From contig NC_057769.1 in NCBI RefSeq assembly GCF_010389155.1, forward strand, positions 30,132,735-30,196,734: DNA of 64,000 nt. The letters run 5' to 3'. A program made the translations under genes and the position numbers. Numbering within the stretch: the first letter of the stretch is position 1; every line of letters begins with the position of its first letter. The notes beneath the pieces are model-generated. The model saw only the letters and a list, made by a program, of their open reading frames with translations, made no database searches and was not told the DNA's origin. Origin of the DNA: Erigeron canadensis (taxonomy: Eukaryota; Streptophyta; Magnoliopsida; Asterales; Asteraceae). Below are positions 1-9,796 of this stretch, in pieces.

Positions 1-485
1 TGAGGGGTCTCTCCCATTAAATTGAGGCACATGGTAGAACAGATAAATAGAATAAGAAATATTGGATTATACATGTTTATGATACTAAATATTATGATAT
101 TTTTTTTGAAATAATTTAGAAGGAGTATTGTATATATGTCACTTCTTTTTTCAGTTTTTTATAGTTGCGAAACATGCATGTATAGGCACATCTTTTTATT
201 ATTGCGACAAGAAGATTGTTTTATCTTTTATGAGAAAAGTAAAAGTGTAATCGTAAGGTTTTTGTCAATCTCATAGACATGGTCTTTAATGAGAAAAATA
301 CAATGTAATCCTTTTCATGGAAAGTTCGATCATAATGAGTCATTCACCTGTCACAACAGACTTTGTTGACTTACAAAGCAAGGGATTGAATTATAGATCG
401 ATATAGTTTTGTCGCAATATAATTAAAAAATAGCAATGTAGTTCTAGCTTTATTCTAAACTTGGTAACGAATTTTTGAATATTAC
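1..485. other. Left edge, no feature
   Basis: AT-rich sequence without a gene or recognised repeat. Confidence 0.4.
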
Positions 486-650
486 CAATGTTTATGGATT
501 ACATATACAACTCAACTAGCACAGAAACTAACTTTGGACAGAAACAGCACAGGTTACAAATACTAATTTTCAGGACGATGATCTCCTTTTCTGAACTTCA
601 AGAACGCCTTGACAAGTTTTGAAGGATCCTTCCTTCCATTAGAAAGTGTA
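486..650 (-). pseudogene. 3'-terminal fragment of an ectodomain-only lectin receptor gene
   Basis: On the minus strand this stretch reads through the last ~30 codons of a PAN/apple region (LSNGRKDPS...KAFLKFRK) and then GDHRPEN and a stop. About 85 bp of 3'UTR-like sequence follows. It is nearly identical to 1327-1490, the end of the neighbouring ectodomain-only gene, including the same unusual C-terminus in place of the membrane span. The rest of the gene is absent: homology stops at about 650, and beyond it there is only AT-rich DNA and a hairpin repeat. It is therefore a partial duplicate of an already shortened gene, not a relic of a full kinase. It has no start codon and is unlikely to be functional. 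Confidence 0.8.
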
Positions 651-710
651 ATCCATATGTCATTTATTGAACGTATTAGACATGCTTTTAATTTAGACCT
701 ATATTTTAGG

Positions 711-917
711 CATATATATCAGGATTAAGATCCTCTAAAGTTATTATTAACTTCATAGGTGAAGTTGAGAGAATCTTGACCTTTGGATTAAAATCAAAAG
801 TTAAGATTCAAAGTTGATATTTGAATCTTGACACTTGATTTTAATCCAAAGGTTAAAATCATCAACTTCACCTATAAAGTTAATAATAACTTTAGAGGAT
901 CTCAATCCTATATATCA
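711..917. repeat. Hairpin (foldback) MITE-like element
   Basis: The arms at about 711-800 and 830-917 are near-perfect inverted repeats, for example AGGATTAAGATCCTCT at 721 against AGAGGATCTCAATCCT ending at 909. The loop is about 30 bp. Its size and structure fit a foldback MITE. No protein is encoded; the ORF reading across the right arm is a by-product. Confidence 0.7.
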
Positions 918-1404
918 TTACCTGTATTGAAACAAAGCGAAAAACATACATACACGCACTTTGTGCACATAGACCACTCTCTTCCTCTTCGGTTATTCGG
1001 CCTTCAATTCCCTGGCGACAAGACAAGCCCCGGTTGTGCCAACTGTTTACAAAGTTGACGATTTTTTCCATTGAAACCACGAGACCATTGGCGTGTGGTC
1101 TTAATAGCTTAGCAATTTGTAAATCCTTAATTCAATGAAGAAGAAAGATGGTAAACAAAAATCTGTAAATCCTTAATCCCAAATTATTAAACAAATTAAA
1201 GTTTGTAATTTTTTGGTCAAAATTTTGTTCTTGGAAAGTAATGACACTATTTAAAGAGATCAGACCATTGATTTCTTTACTACTCGTACTATACATAACT
1301 CGAATTGTATTTTGCACCCTTTATTTGTTTATGGATTACATGCATATACAACTCAACTAGCACAGAAACTAACTTTGGAACAGAAATAGCACAGGTTACA
1401 AATA
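918..1404. other. Non-coding; 3' flank of the ectodomain-only gene
   Basis: No gene is seen. The part next to 1405 (about 1320-1404) is homologous to the 3'UTRs of the full-length receptor kinases (ATGGATTAC, then CAACT and GAAACT blocks). The rest is AT-rich with no recognised element. Confidence 0.5.
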
Positions 1405-2694
1405 CTAATATTCAGGACGATGATCTCGTTTTCTGAACTTCAAGAACGCCTTCACAAGTTTTGAAGGATCCTTCCTTCCATTAGAAAGCGGAAGCTGCTT
1501 TTTCCAACATTGGCTGTCCCTATAAATTGCAACGGCACAAAAACAATCTTTCAAGCATGAAATTTTGCAGCTTTCTACATTACTGGGGTAAATGCTTGCA
1601 TAATCGGATCCTGGCCAATCAATGTTATTAAGCTCAGTCAAATCAAACTGCTCTTCCACATACCCTGCATCACAGCTCGGAACAAAATCAGGGTCACAGT
1701 CACCATTCGGATAACTGGGCTCAAGCAATGAAAACCCTTGTGGACATTCACATTTTGGCCGGTTACCATCAAGGGTACAAACATTGTTTAGCCCACAACC
1801 TTTGCCAGTCTGACAAATATTTGTTGGCACCAACCATACAACTTCCCAACTTGTATTGCGCTTTGGATTCTTGGGGTAATAGTACTGAGTAAAAACCCCA
1901 TCAGAATCTAGAGTAGCTCTGTGATAATACTCTCCAGAAGGAACGGCGTATTTTGGAGTAAGATCAAATCTTTGGCCATTTCTTTTCAATATATACAAGT
2001 ACCCTGTCTCATCAAAAACCACTTTTTCACCAGAATTCGTTGAGTTTGAGTCATCATCAGTTTGACTATCATAGTAAGGATCACTACTAGCTTCCCCAGA
2101 GAATCTATCAATAGTATTAAGAACAAGATTCCCTTTTTCAAGTAGACGTAACTGGAATCTTCCAGTAGAGAAGTTTGTTCTGCTCGTTTTCGAATTGATC
2201 TTTTCACCTTTAGCCAGAATTTGAGTTGGCAACATTGTATCCGCTGGATTACCAAAACTATCCCATATAATAGTGCTAGAATCTCTACCAACAAGCACAA
2301 AGTTACCAGTATCGTTCATCAAACCGTATGCAATATAATCAGAACTGGACACAGAAGTCCAAACCTCTCTCCCTTGAGGATCAGTGAGTACGAGCCCACG
2401 ACCATCAATTAGCGCAACTTTTGATCCCCTGGGCACCATTGGACCATCTTTTGGATACCAAATGATAGTCTTGTCTGGTATCTCGTCATACCATATCGAT
2501 AACAAGAAAATATTGTTTCCTTGAAGTTGTTGAAACCCAAAGGCAAATTCGCCAGAACGTGAAAGCCATGGTTTTGCGTTGGATGTTGCCGTGAGTGATG
2601 CACCAACAGATACAGAACCATCAGCCTGTTGTGCAGCCACACAAAGTAGAAAAATTGTCAGAAAGCCGGGACACAGCGGGATCACTGCAGCCAT
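1405..2694 (-). CDS. G-type lectin S-receptor-like protein, ectodomain only (no TM, no kinase)
   Basis: A 429-residue intronless protein starting MAAVIPLCP. This ATG is chosen because it aligns with the starts of the paralogues; the frame extends upstream only through non-ATG codons. Order: signal peptide (about 1-26), bulb-type lectin domain with the family blocks KPWLS.SGEFAFGFQQ and IWYPKDGP, S-locus glycoprotein region, EGF-like cysteines (CGLNNVC, CECPQGFSL) and a PAN/apple region (SCLKDCFCAVAIYRDSQCWKK). It ends KFRKRDHRPEY, exactly where the paralogues enter their juxtamembrane segment, so the transmembrane helix and kinase are missing. The 3'UTR is still homologous to that of the full-length genes, which suggests an internal deletion. 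The predicted product is secreted. It could act as a decoy or co-receptor, or simply be a decaying gene; there is no inactivating stop or frameshift within the remaining frame. Confidence 0.85.
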   Translation of the reverse strand: MAAVIPLCPGFLTIFLLCVAAQQADGSVSVGASLTATSNAKPWLSRSGEFAFGFQQLQGNNIFLLSIWYDEIPDKTIIWYPKDGPMVPRGSKVALIDGRGLVLTDPQGREVWTSVSSSDYIAYGLMNDTGNFVLVGRDSSTIIWDSFGNPADTMLPTQILAKGEKINSKTSRTNFSTGRFQLRLLEKGNLVLNTIDRFSGEASSDPYYDSQTDDDSNSTNSGEKVVFDETGYLYILKRNGQRFDLTPKYAVPSGEYYHRATLDSDGVFTQYYYPKNPKRNTSWEVVWLVPTNICQTGKGCGLNNVCTLDGNRPKCECPQGFSLLEPSYPNGDCDPDFVPSCDAGYVEEQFDLTELNNIDWPGSDYASIYPSNVESCKISCLKDCFCAVAIYRDSQCWKKQLPLSNGRKDPSKLVKAFLKFRKRDHRPEY

Positions 2695-2737
2695 TGAATA
2701 GAAGATTGATAAATTGATTGACAAAATATATAACAAC

Positions 2738-2762
2738 AAATTAGGATTCTTTATAATAATAA
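2738..2762 (-). promoter_or_regulatory. TATA region of the ectodomain-only gene
   Basis: Read on the minus strand: TTATTATAAAGAATCC followed by TAATTTGTTG, 45-65 bp before the ATG at 2694. The same block precedes the genes at 6108 and 13314, so it is a conserved core promoter. Confidence 0.5.
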
Positions 2763-3459
2763 AGATGATTGTGACTCAAAATGAAGACTTTTAAAAGTCC
2801 ACCCTCTTTTGCATGATGCTGAAATACTTTTTACCTCAGTTTAAACCTTTTTAAACCATTTTTCAGTTTTAAATCACCACATCATCACTCAATTTTCATA
2901 CTAAAATACTTTTTACCTCCAATTTTTTCAGGTTTGAACCTAAATTTTAAATCCCTATTAGTTTACTACTTTTAATTTAAAAGACGCATCATATCAAATT
3001 AAAAAAAAACACACAATTCATTAGTAAATATTGATGCTATAAATACAGCAAAATAAAGATTATATTAATTTAGAAATTTTACATTAGTTTTTGGCACTCA
3101 TAAAACCAATTTGTTAGTTTTTAAAACTTAGAAAACTATTTTGACACCACAATACTATAAGATTTATAATTTTTTGTTAAGAAAATGCAATACTATACCC
3201 ACATAGATTTCATTTGCTTTCCTTGTTTCTTTCTTAGTCAAATTCCCTTAATTTTGTGTACTTCTTAACAAGGAGTTGAAACTCAAATTGTGATACACGG
3301 CAAGAAGACTTCAATGTGGAAAACTATCTCCAACTGAATGACAACTAGACCCAAATCTCAACACCAGTTTCTTGCATGTTTTTGAATTTATTGAAAGGAT
3401 TTATTTTTATGAAAATAAAAAAGAAAAAGAATATATAGAATGCTATCAGCGTTAATTTT
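2763..3459. other. Intergenic; AT-rich, with a conserved upstream block
   Basis: No gene is seen. The part at 3225-3332 is a conserved non-coding block shared with the promoters of three paralogues (listed separately). The remainder is AT-rich without a clear repeat. Confidence 0.4.
3225..3332 (-). promoter_or_regulatory. Conserved upstream block (copy 1 of 4)
   Basis: This contains AACAAGGAGTTGAAACTCAA, GTGATACACGGCAAGAAGA and TTCAATGTGGAAAACTAT (plus-strand reading). Closely similar blocks occur at 6251-6360, 13548-13670 and 18511-18610, each upstream of a paralogous gene read on the minus strand. Here it lies 531-638 bp before the ATG, farther than in the other copies. It may be a shared regulatory element or just surviving duplicated flank. 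Confidence 0.5.
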
Positions 3460-3741
3460 AAAACAAACACTCGTGTAAGAAAAGATATCATAATACTTGC
3501 GCAAAGTATAGAAAATAATGTTATTATAATTAAAAACACTGAAAATCTAAATTACAATAGCAAACAGTACTAAAATTACATAACTCAATACACTTGATAA
3601 TAAAATTACATAACTCAAATGGTAAACACTAAACAACAACCTTTATTTATAGATGGATTACTATTCAACTAGGACTGAAACTTACTTTAGAAATAGTAAT
3701 AGTACATTTTACCTAGAAAAAAAAAGTAATAATGCAGGATA
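3460..3741. repeat. 3' flank shared with the paralogue; empty LINE site at 3503-3516
   Basis: This flank is almost identical to 9741-9796 plus 10706-10944. The motif AAAGTATAGAAAAT (3503-3516) occurs once here. In the paralogous copy it is duplicated around a 909-bp LINE tail, so this is the pre-insertion state. Confidence 0.85.
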
Positions 3742-6108
3742 TCAGTATGTAACAGAGAACGGGCTTGGGCATGGAGGTTCGTTCACTCCGACTTCTCCTT
3801 CAAGCATCTGAATGACCTTCCTCATGGCTGGTCTCGAAGATGGGTCTTCTTGGACACACCAAAGACCAACCATCAAAAATGTTACCAGCTTCTTGTAGTC
3901 ATTTAAAGCCTCCAAATCGTTCTTAACAAATTCATCAAGTCTGCCTTCATGATAGCAGTCCCATGCCAAATCAGTTAAAACTTCCATATCTTCGTTATCA
4001 TTCTCAAAAACAACACTTTTTCGGCATGAAATGATCTGTAGTAGCAAGACTCCAAAGCTATATACATCAACATTTACTGTGACCGGGGTGTTCCTAAACC
4101 ATTCAGGAGCAAGATATCCTTTTGTTCCTCTTATTCCAGTATGGGTTCGACTTTCATTGATCTTCAAAAGTTTTGCCAATCCAAAGTCGGCAATCTTTGG
4201 ATTGTAGCAGTCATCAAGAAGTATATTCTGAGGCTTTATGTCACAGTGGATGATCTGGGCGCTACACTCTTCATGGAGGTACGAGAGTCCTCTGGCGATG
4301 CCTACAACAATGCTACTCCTCTGTTTCCAACAAGGTCGCACGTCTCCAAAAAGATAGAATGCCAAAGTGCCATTACTCATGTACTCATAAATCAACAACC
4401 GTTGATCGCCATCATCACAATAGCCAAGGATCTGCACCAAATTTTTGTGATGAGTCCTTGCAATAGAGTTGACCTCAATTTTGAATTCCTTTTGAGCATG
4501 TTGTTCCACAGTATCCAACTTCTTCACTGCCACGGGCTTTGTCTCTATTACCCCCTTATAGACTACCCCAAAGGCCCCCTTTCCCAGTACATCTTTGAAG
4601 CCATCAGTAGCAATGACAAGCTCTTGGTACGTAAAACGTGGCAGAGTGGTTTCAACAGCTTTACTACTACCTGGATATGTAGTTCTGGATTTCAACTTGC
4701 AGATTTGAAAAAAACCAAAACAAAACACAGCAATCAATACTGCGTTTACAAACACAGACGTGCTTAACAAAGCTTTTCCGATAATAATTAAACTTCTCCG
4801 ACTTTTACTTTCTCTTGGAAACACAGGAGAGATTCCAGGAGGATGACCAGTACCTTTTCTAAACTTCAAGAAGGCCTTCACAACTCTTGAAGGATCCTTC
4901 CTTCCATTGGAAAGTGGAAGCCGCTTCTTCCAACATTGGCTGTCCCTATAAATTGCAACAGCACAAAAACAATCTTTCAAGCATGAACTTTTGCAGTTTT
5001 CTTCATTACTCGGCTTTGTGCTAGCATAATCGGAATTTGGCCAGTCAATATTATTGAGCTCAGTAAAATCAAACTGCTCTTCGCTAAAACCTGCCTCACA
5101 GCTTGGAACAAATTTAGGCTCACAGTCACCATGGGAATAATTCGGATCAACCAATGAAAACCCTTGTGGGCATTCACATGTTGACCGGTTATCATCAAGG
5201 CTGCAAACATTGTTTAGGCCACAACCTTTGCCAGTCTCACAAATATCTGTTGGGACTAACCATACAACTTTCCAGTCTGTATCGTTTGTTGAATCTTTGG
5301 GATAATAGTACTGAGTAAACACCCCATCAGAATCTAGAGTAGCTCTGTGATAATAATTTCCAGAAGGAACCGCGTTTCTTGGTGTAAGATCAAATCTTGT
5401 TCCATCTGTTCTCAATATGTACAAGTATCCTGTCGCATTAAAGATGACTCGTTCACCAGAATCATCATCAATAAAACCAAAGTTATAATAAGAATCATCA
5501 TTAGAATCACCAATGAATCTATCAACAGTATGAAGAATAAGATCTCCTTGTGGACGCAGACGTAACTGGAATCTTCCTACAGAGAAGTTTGTTCTGCTCT
5601 TTTTGGATTCGAGCTCTCCACCTTTCATCAGAATTTGAGTTGGCAACATTGTATCTGCTGGATAACCAAAACTTTCCCATATTCTGCTAGAATCGCTAGC
5701 AACAAGCACAAAGTTACCAGTATCATTCATTAAACCATATGCAATATCATCAGAGTTGGACGCAGAAGTCCAAATCTCTCTCCCTTGAGGATCACTGAGT
5801 ACGAGCCCACGGCGGTTGATCAGCTCAACTTTTGATCCTCTGGGCACCAGAGGACCATCTTTTGGATACCAAATGATAGTCTTGTCTGGTATCTTGTCAT
5901 ACCATATCGATAACAAGAAGCTATCGTTTCCTTGAGGTTGTTGGAACCCCAAGGCAAATTCTCCAGAAGGTGAAAGCCATGGTTTAGCGTCGGGTACAGC
6001 TGTGAGTAATGCACCAACAGATACAGAACCGTTATTAGTCTGTTGTGCAGCTACACAATGCACGAAAATTGTTAGAAAGCATAAAAGCAATGAGATCTCT
6101 GCAGCCAT
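3742..6108 (-). CDS. G-type lectin S-receptor-like serine/threonine kinase (LECRK/RLK1 type)
   Basis: A 788-residue intronless receptor kinase of normal length for the family. Signal peptide 1-21; bulb-type lectin domain about 28-150; S-locus-type region; EGF-like cysteines 290-330; PAN/apple cysteines 372-393; transmembrane helix about 439-469; kinase about 503-775. Kinase landmarks: GKGAFG loop 509-514, VAVKK with Lys529, HCD at 621-623 (non-RD), DFG 641-643, APE 667-669. It should sit in the plasma membrane and phosphorylate Ser/Thr after sensing an extracellular ligand; the ligand is unknown. From about residue 392 to the stop it is almost identical to the gene at 10945, while the ectodomains differ. 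One noticeable difference in the kinase is Gln691, where the paralogue has Glu (LLLQIIS versus LLLEIIS). It has a close-set TATA region at 6150-6165 and a short predicted 5'UTR. Confidence 0.95.
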   Translation of the reverse strand: MAAEISLLLCFLTIFVHCVAAQQTNNGSVSVGALLTAVPDAKPWLSPSGEFALGFQQPQGNDSFLLSIWYDKIPDKTIIWYPKDGPLVPRGSKVELINRRGLVLSDPQGREIWTSASNSDDIAYGLMNDTGNFVLVASDSSRIWESFGYPADTMLPTQILMKGGELESKKSRTNFSVGRFQLRLRPQGDLILHTVDRFIGDSNDDSYYNFGFIDDDSGERVIFNATGYLYILRTDGTRFDLTPRNAVPSGNYYHRATLDSDGVFTQYYYPKDSTNDTDWKVVWLVPTDICETGKGCGLNNVCSLDDNRSTCECPQGFSLVDPNYSHGDCEPKFVPSCEAGFSEEQFDFTELNNIDWPNSDYASTKPSNEENCKSSCLKDCFCAVAIYRDSQCWKKRLPLSNGRKDPSRVVKAFLKFRKGTGHPPGISPVFPRESKSRRSLIIIGKALLSTSVFVNAVLIAVFCFGFFQICKLKSRTTYPGSSKAVETTLPRFTYQELVIATDGFKDVLGKGAFGVVYKGVIETKPVAVKKLDTVEQHAQKEFKIEVNSIARTHHKNLVQILGYCDDGDQRLLIYEYMSNGTLAFYLFGDVRPCWKQRSSIVVGIARGLSYLHEECSAQIIHCDIKPQNILLDDCYNPKIADFGLAKLLKINESRTHTGIRGTKGYLAPEWFRNTPVTVNVDVYSFGVLLLQIISCRKSVVFENDNEDMEVLTDLAWDCYHEGRLDEFVKNDLEALNDYKKLVTFLMVGLWCVQEDPSSRPAMRKVIQMLEGEVGVNEPPCPSPFSVTY

Positions 6109-6147
6109 AGAAAATTAAGAAAGATGGATTGACTAGAACAACAATTT

Positions 6148-6168
6148 AGGATTCTTTATAATAAATTA
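6148..6168 (-). promoter_or_regulatory. TATA region of the receptor kinase at 3742-6108
   Basis: Minus-strand reading TTATTATAAAGAATCC, about 45-55 bp before the ATG at 6108. It is conserved in position and sequence with the neighbouring paralogues. Confidence 0.5.
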
Positions 6169-6250
6169 ATAACAGAAAGAATTTTATAAGTCCAAACATA
6201 CTTTCTGGTGCTGGAAGTCTTTTTTTTGTGTTGTGGTCCATGACTCCATG

Positions 6251-6360
6251 TTTGTTTCTTAGTAAATTCCCTTTTATTTTGTGTGGTTCTTAACAAGGAA
6301 TTGAAATACAAAGTGCGATACACGGCAACAAGACTACTTCAATGCGGAAAATTACATATC
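6251..6360 (-). promoter_or_regulatory. Conserved upstream block (copy 2 of 4)
   Basis: Plus-strand reading contains AACAAGGAATTGAAATACAA, GCGATACACGGCAACAAGA and TTCAATGCGGAAAATTA. It lies 143-252 bp upstream of the ATG at 6108 and is homologous to blocks at 3225, 13548 and 18511. Confidence 0.5.
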
Positions 6361-7055
6361 CCCCAGAACCAAATTACAATGGTCGTTTTGACCCGTCACA
6401 CGTCGAAAACGAAGACTTATAGTAAAAGTTATGCTCATTTTAATGAGGCACCTTTAGAAGCTCTATTTTGGACCTCTAATTATATCATAGCCTTGTTTCA
6501 ATACTTGGGCTCGCATCACAAACAGATTAGAAGGTTAACCAGGAATTATAAAGAGGTTAAACAACGAAAATATTAATGAAATTTTCAGTTTGTAAACATT
6601 TGTATAATGTATTTATTTTTATTTTAAAATGACGTGTTAGTTGATTATTGATTCGATTTCAAACAGTGACATCCAAGCGAGCAGTATGCTAGATTTTGGA
6701 ATCTGAAAGCACCCCTGGAGACAAAAAGTGCTAACACGACCCGCACATGTGCAAAGAGGTAAAATATACATCTATGGTACTTTTGACAGCCTTCTAGAAT
6801 AAAAATATATATGCAAAAAAATGTCACTGGAAAATGAAAAGTGTTTGAAAAAAGTGACATAGATCCGGCCAAAAGTAATCTACATATGTACCAAAGCTTG
6901 AATTTATTAAAAGACTAAAATAACCTTACCAGTGTTGTCCGTGCGTAAAATCTGAGCCATACGAAATGTTTAATCAGACGGTTACTATAATACACTGAAT
7001 TTTGATATACAAAGATAATAAATAAATAAAGTCTAATACTTAAATAAATGTGGAA
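6361..7055. other. Intergenic with an old repeat shared with 19480-19720
   Basis: No gene is seen. Stretches around 6565-6600 (GAAATTTTCAGTTTGTAAAC) and 6835-6885 (ACATAGATCCGGCCAAAAGT) have diverged counterparts at about 19500-19530 and 19680-19700. This suggests an old dispersed repeat. Confidence 0.35.
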
Positions 7056-8331
7056 TCTTTTATTATACTAAAATACAATTGCTCTAATAACTTATCCACC
7101 AATCATAACTCTCGATTTCTTAAGGTTGATTTTTTTTCAATTTTGACTTTAATTTACACTTTTTTGTTTTCCATCACAAATTTACACTTTTTACCCAATA
7201 ATTTTAATATATATAATAAATAATAATAGCTTATATATATCTGATAAAATAATAGCTAATATTTATCCAATAAAATAATAGCTAATATATATCCAATAAT
7301 ATGTTCTATCATATATATAAAATTAATTATATAAAAATAAATTAAATTTATTGTAAATATATTAAGATTTTAGTAGTAATTGTACAATTTTAATTTTAAT
7401 ATATATTAAAAGACAGTTGAACTAATGACTTATTAACCAATCATATAACTCGATTTCATCAAATTGACTCTCGCTGATTTCATCATTTAGTTTTTACATA
7501 ATTTTATTTAATTAATAAAAAATAAATAACTAAAATAATTATTTTTACAATGTTATTAAAACTGATTCTATCTATAAAGTCCGGTTTTCACACACGAACA
7601 ATTGTACATTGTAGTATCTCGAGTTAAGTCGAGAAGGGGCTTTAAGGTGTTAATATGTGACAATGAATGACAAGACAAAAAACACTACAACAAATTTCGT
7701 CTATAAATAAGTTTTTCAAATAATGAAGGAGAGTATATACTTCCAATATTCTTTTATTACATTAGTTTTCTTTCTATAAGGTTAACATTTTTGGCTATTG
7801 AATTGAACACTCAGTATCTACTTATATCTTCAACTTTCACTTTATAAACTTTTATGAGTTATATGTATTAATATCTAATATTAATAATATCGTAAGTCTC
7901 GTGTTCAGTGTTAGACACGGGTCTAAAATCTAATAATTATTTTTACAATGTTATTAAAACTGATTTCTATCTATAAAGTCCGGTTTTCACACACAAACAA
8001 TTGTACATTGTAGTATCTCGAGTTACGTCGAGAAGGGGCTTTAAGGTGTTAATATGTGACAAATATGACAAGACAAAAAACACTACAACAAATTTCGTAT
8101 ATAAATAAGTTTTTCAAATAATGAAGGAGAGTATATACTTCCAATATTCTTTTATTACATTAGTTTTCTTTCTATAAGGTTAACATTTTTGGCATTTGAA
8201 TTGAACACTCAGTATTTACTTATATCTTCAACTTTCACTTTATAAACTTTTATGAGTTACATGTATTAATATCTAATATTAAGAATATTGTAAGTCTCGT
8301 GTCCAGTGTTGAACACGGGTTTAAAATCTAG
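7056..8331 (+). mobile_element. Non-autonomous Helitron with tandemly repeated 3' end
   Basis: The 5' end reads A|TCTTTTATTATACTAAAATA. The 3' end has a hairpin (CGTGTCC...GAACACGGG) followed by TTTAAAATCTAG|T, the Helitron pattern of a hairpin about 10 bp before CTRR and insertion between A and T. Inside, about 7534-7931 and 7932-8331 are direct repeats (~398 bp, roughly 95% alike by eye), each ending in a Helitron-like terminus (CTAAT, then CTAGT). A second 5'-like segment starts near 7405. No helicase is encoded. Confidence 0.65.
7534..8331 (+). repeat. Tandem direct repeat, 2 x ~398 bp
   Basis: CCGGTTTTCACACAC occurs at 7581 and 7980, and CTCGAGTTA.GTCGAGAAGG follows each. The unit length is 398-399 bp. 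The repeats lie at the 3' end of the Helitron. Confidence 0.9.
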
Positions 8332-9069
8332 TATAAATAGTATTATATTAGATATTAAGTTGATGGCCTCATCCAAAATTTTGAACGATAGATATACTCT
8401 TAAAATTGTAAGTAGTAACAAACAAATGTAATATATATCCGTAAGTTAAAGAAGTTATCGAACTTTCTTTCAATACTTTAAATATAAACGGCCCAAATGA
8501 ATAAATTGTACGTATGAGACTTGTGGCAGTAAGATACAAGGTATATTATTTGGTAATTTAATCTAATAGATAAGAGTTTATCTAGTTTCAAGTTATAAGA
8601 TAAAGATTAAATGAAGTTGTGATTTAGTAAAAATCTAATTAGTTCAGGTATATATGTACATACATGTAAATGAGGGAAGCGCAAAATATGGAACGGCTTG
8701 GGCGTTCGTGTGACGGTCGAAAGGGCAATGAAGGTTGGTTTTCAATATCCCTACATTATATAAATCTCACTTCAAAATTTATTAGTTATTGCCTATGTGG
8801 CATGCTTAAAAATGCAAGAAAGCCCAAAAATCATTACAATATTGCTCCTTGAAAGGTCTACGGATTAGTTACTTTTATAAGAAGTTCAAAATTTCAAAAA
8901 CGGATTAGTTATGCTTTCAAGAAGTTCAAATTTTCGAAAATTTGAATATGTAACCGTTCATGTATTGCTTGTGGCGGTTACTTCCTTGCATGTCTATGTC
9001 TATATAAGGCCACTTCCATTCAGTTTTAAGGCATTTCAAAACGTAAACACATAACGGATCAATTTTAGC
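8332..9069. other. Intergenic, upstream of the RPA-like pseudogene
   Basis: No gene is seen in most of it. At 9000-9007 TATATAAGG forms a plausible TATA box about 65 bp before the ATG of the RPA-like pseudogene at 9070, so the relic may have kept its promoter. Confidence 0.35.
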
Positions 9070-9745
9070 ATGGCTTCACTAAACCATGTTTCAATTAGAA
9101 ATTTCCGTCCAAATAATAAGCCATGTACGGTAACGGTTAGAATTTGCGGCTATGGAAGCAACCTCTATATGGAGATGTTAATAACATAGGTAGTATTGAG
9201 ATGATCCTGATGGACGAACATGTAAGTATTCATTGTTTGTGAATTTTTCTTCTTTGATTAGATTACTTTTTAACATAACTTTCTTTCGAATTTATAACTA
9301 GCTTTTTAACATTCTAATGTATAAACATTTTCATTTTGACAGTTTGATAAAGTGGTTGTTGTTGCAACAATTGGTTTTATTCCAACCGACCAGTTATGGT
9401 ATTCAATGGAATGTGTGTACTGTTCTCAAGAAGTTAAGTTGACCGATCTCTACATGGATGCAGTCGACATTATTGATGCTTTAAGGGACAACAAAATGTG
9501 GATTTGTTGTTTATGTTACAAGGAAAGAGTTCTCATCAATCCTAGGTATATATTTATATTTCATATTAAAACTTTATAATCATTAAGTTGTGTGGTAAAA
9601 TTGTATCTCTGTTTTTTTTTTTTTGGTAGGTTTAATGTGCAAGTTAGGATTGTAGATGCCACTGGTGCTATTGGAGTTAAAATGAATAATCAACAAATTT
9701 CAAATCTTATACAAAGAACAGCCTATCAAATTTGTGATGAAAACA
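9070..9745 (+). pseudogene. Replication protein A (RPA1/DUF223-like) pseudogene
   Basis: Three exon-like pieces can be read. Piece 1 (9070-9221) starts MASLNHVSIRNFRPNNKPCT and continues TVTVRIC, then needs a frameshift to reach WKQPLYGDVNNIGSIEMILM, the start of an RPA-type OB fold. Piece 2 (9343-9545) holds CVYC and CCLC cysteine pairs, like the zinc ribbon of the RPA1 C-terminal domain. Piece 3 (from 9630) reads RFNVQVRIVDATGAIGV, the following OB-fold strand. Introns have GT-AG borders, and piece 2 joins piece 3 in frame as PR|FNVQV. The frameshift and the loss of the central OB folds make this a pseudogene. Such RPA-like genes are common in plant genomes and are also carried by Helitrons. 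Its tail runs directly into the duplicated receptor-kinase flank at about 9741. Confidence 0.7.
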
Positions 9746-9796
9746 AACACTCGTGTAAGAAAAGATATCATAATACTTGCACAAAGTATAGAAAAT

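Noticed and set aside
828..1058. 76-residue plus-strand frame
   Set aside because: It overlaps the right arm of a hairpin repeat and has no recognisable domain.
4141..4767. 208-residue plus-strand open frame opposite the kinase, repeated at 11344-11970 and partly at 16316-16606
   Set aside because: It lies fully antisense to conserved kinase codons. Its conservation is explained by the sense gene, and it has no domain of its own.
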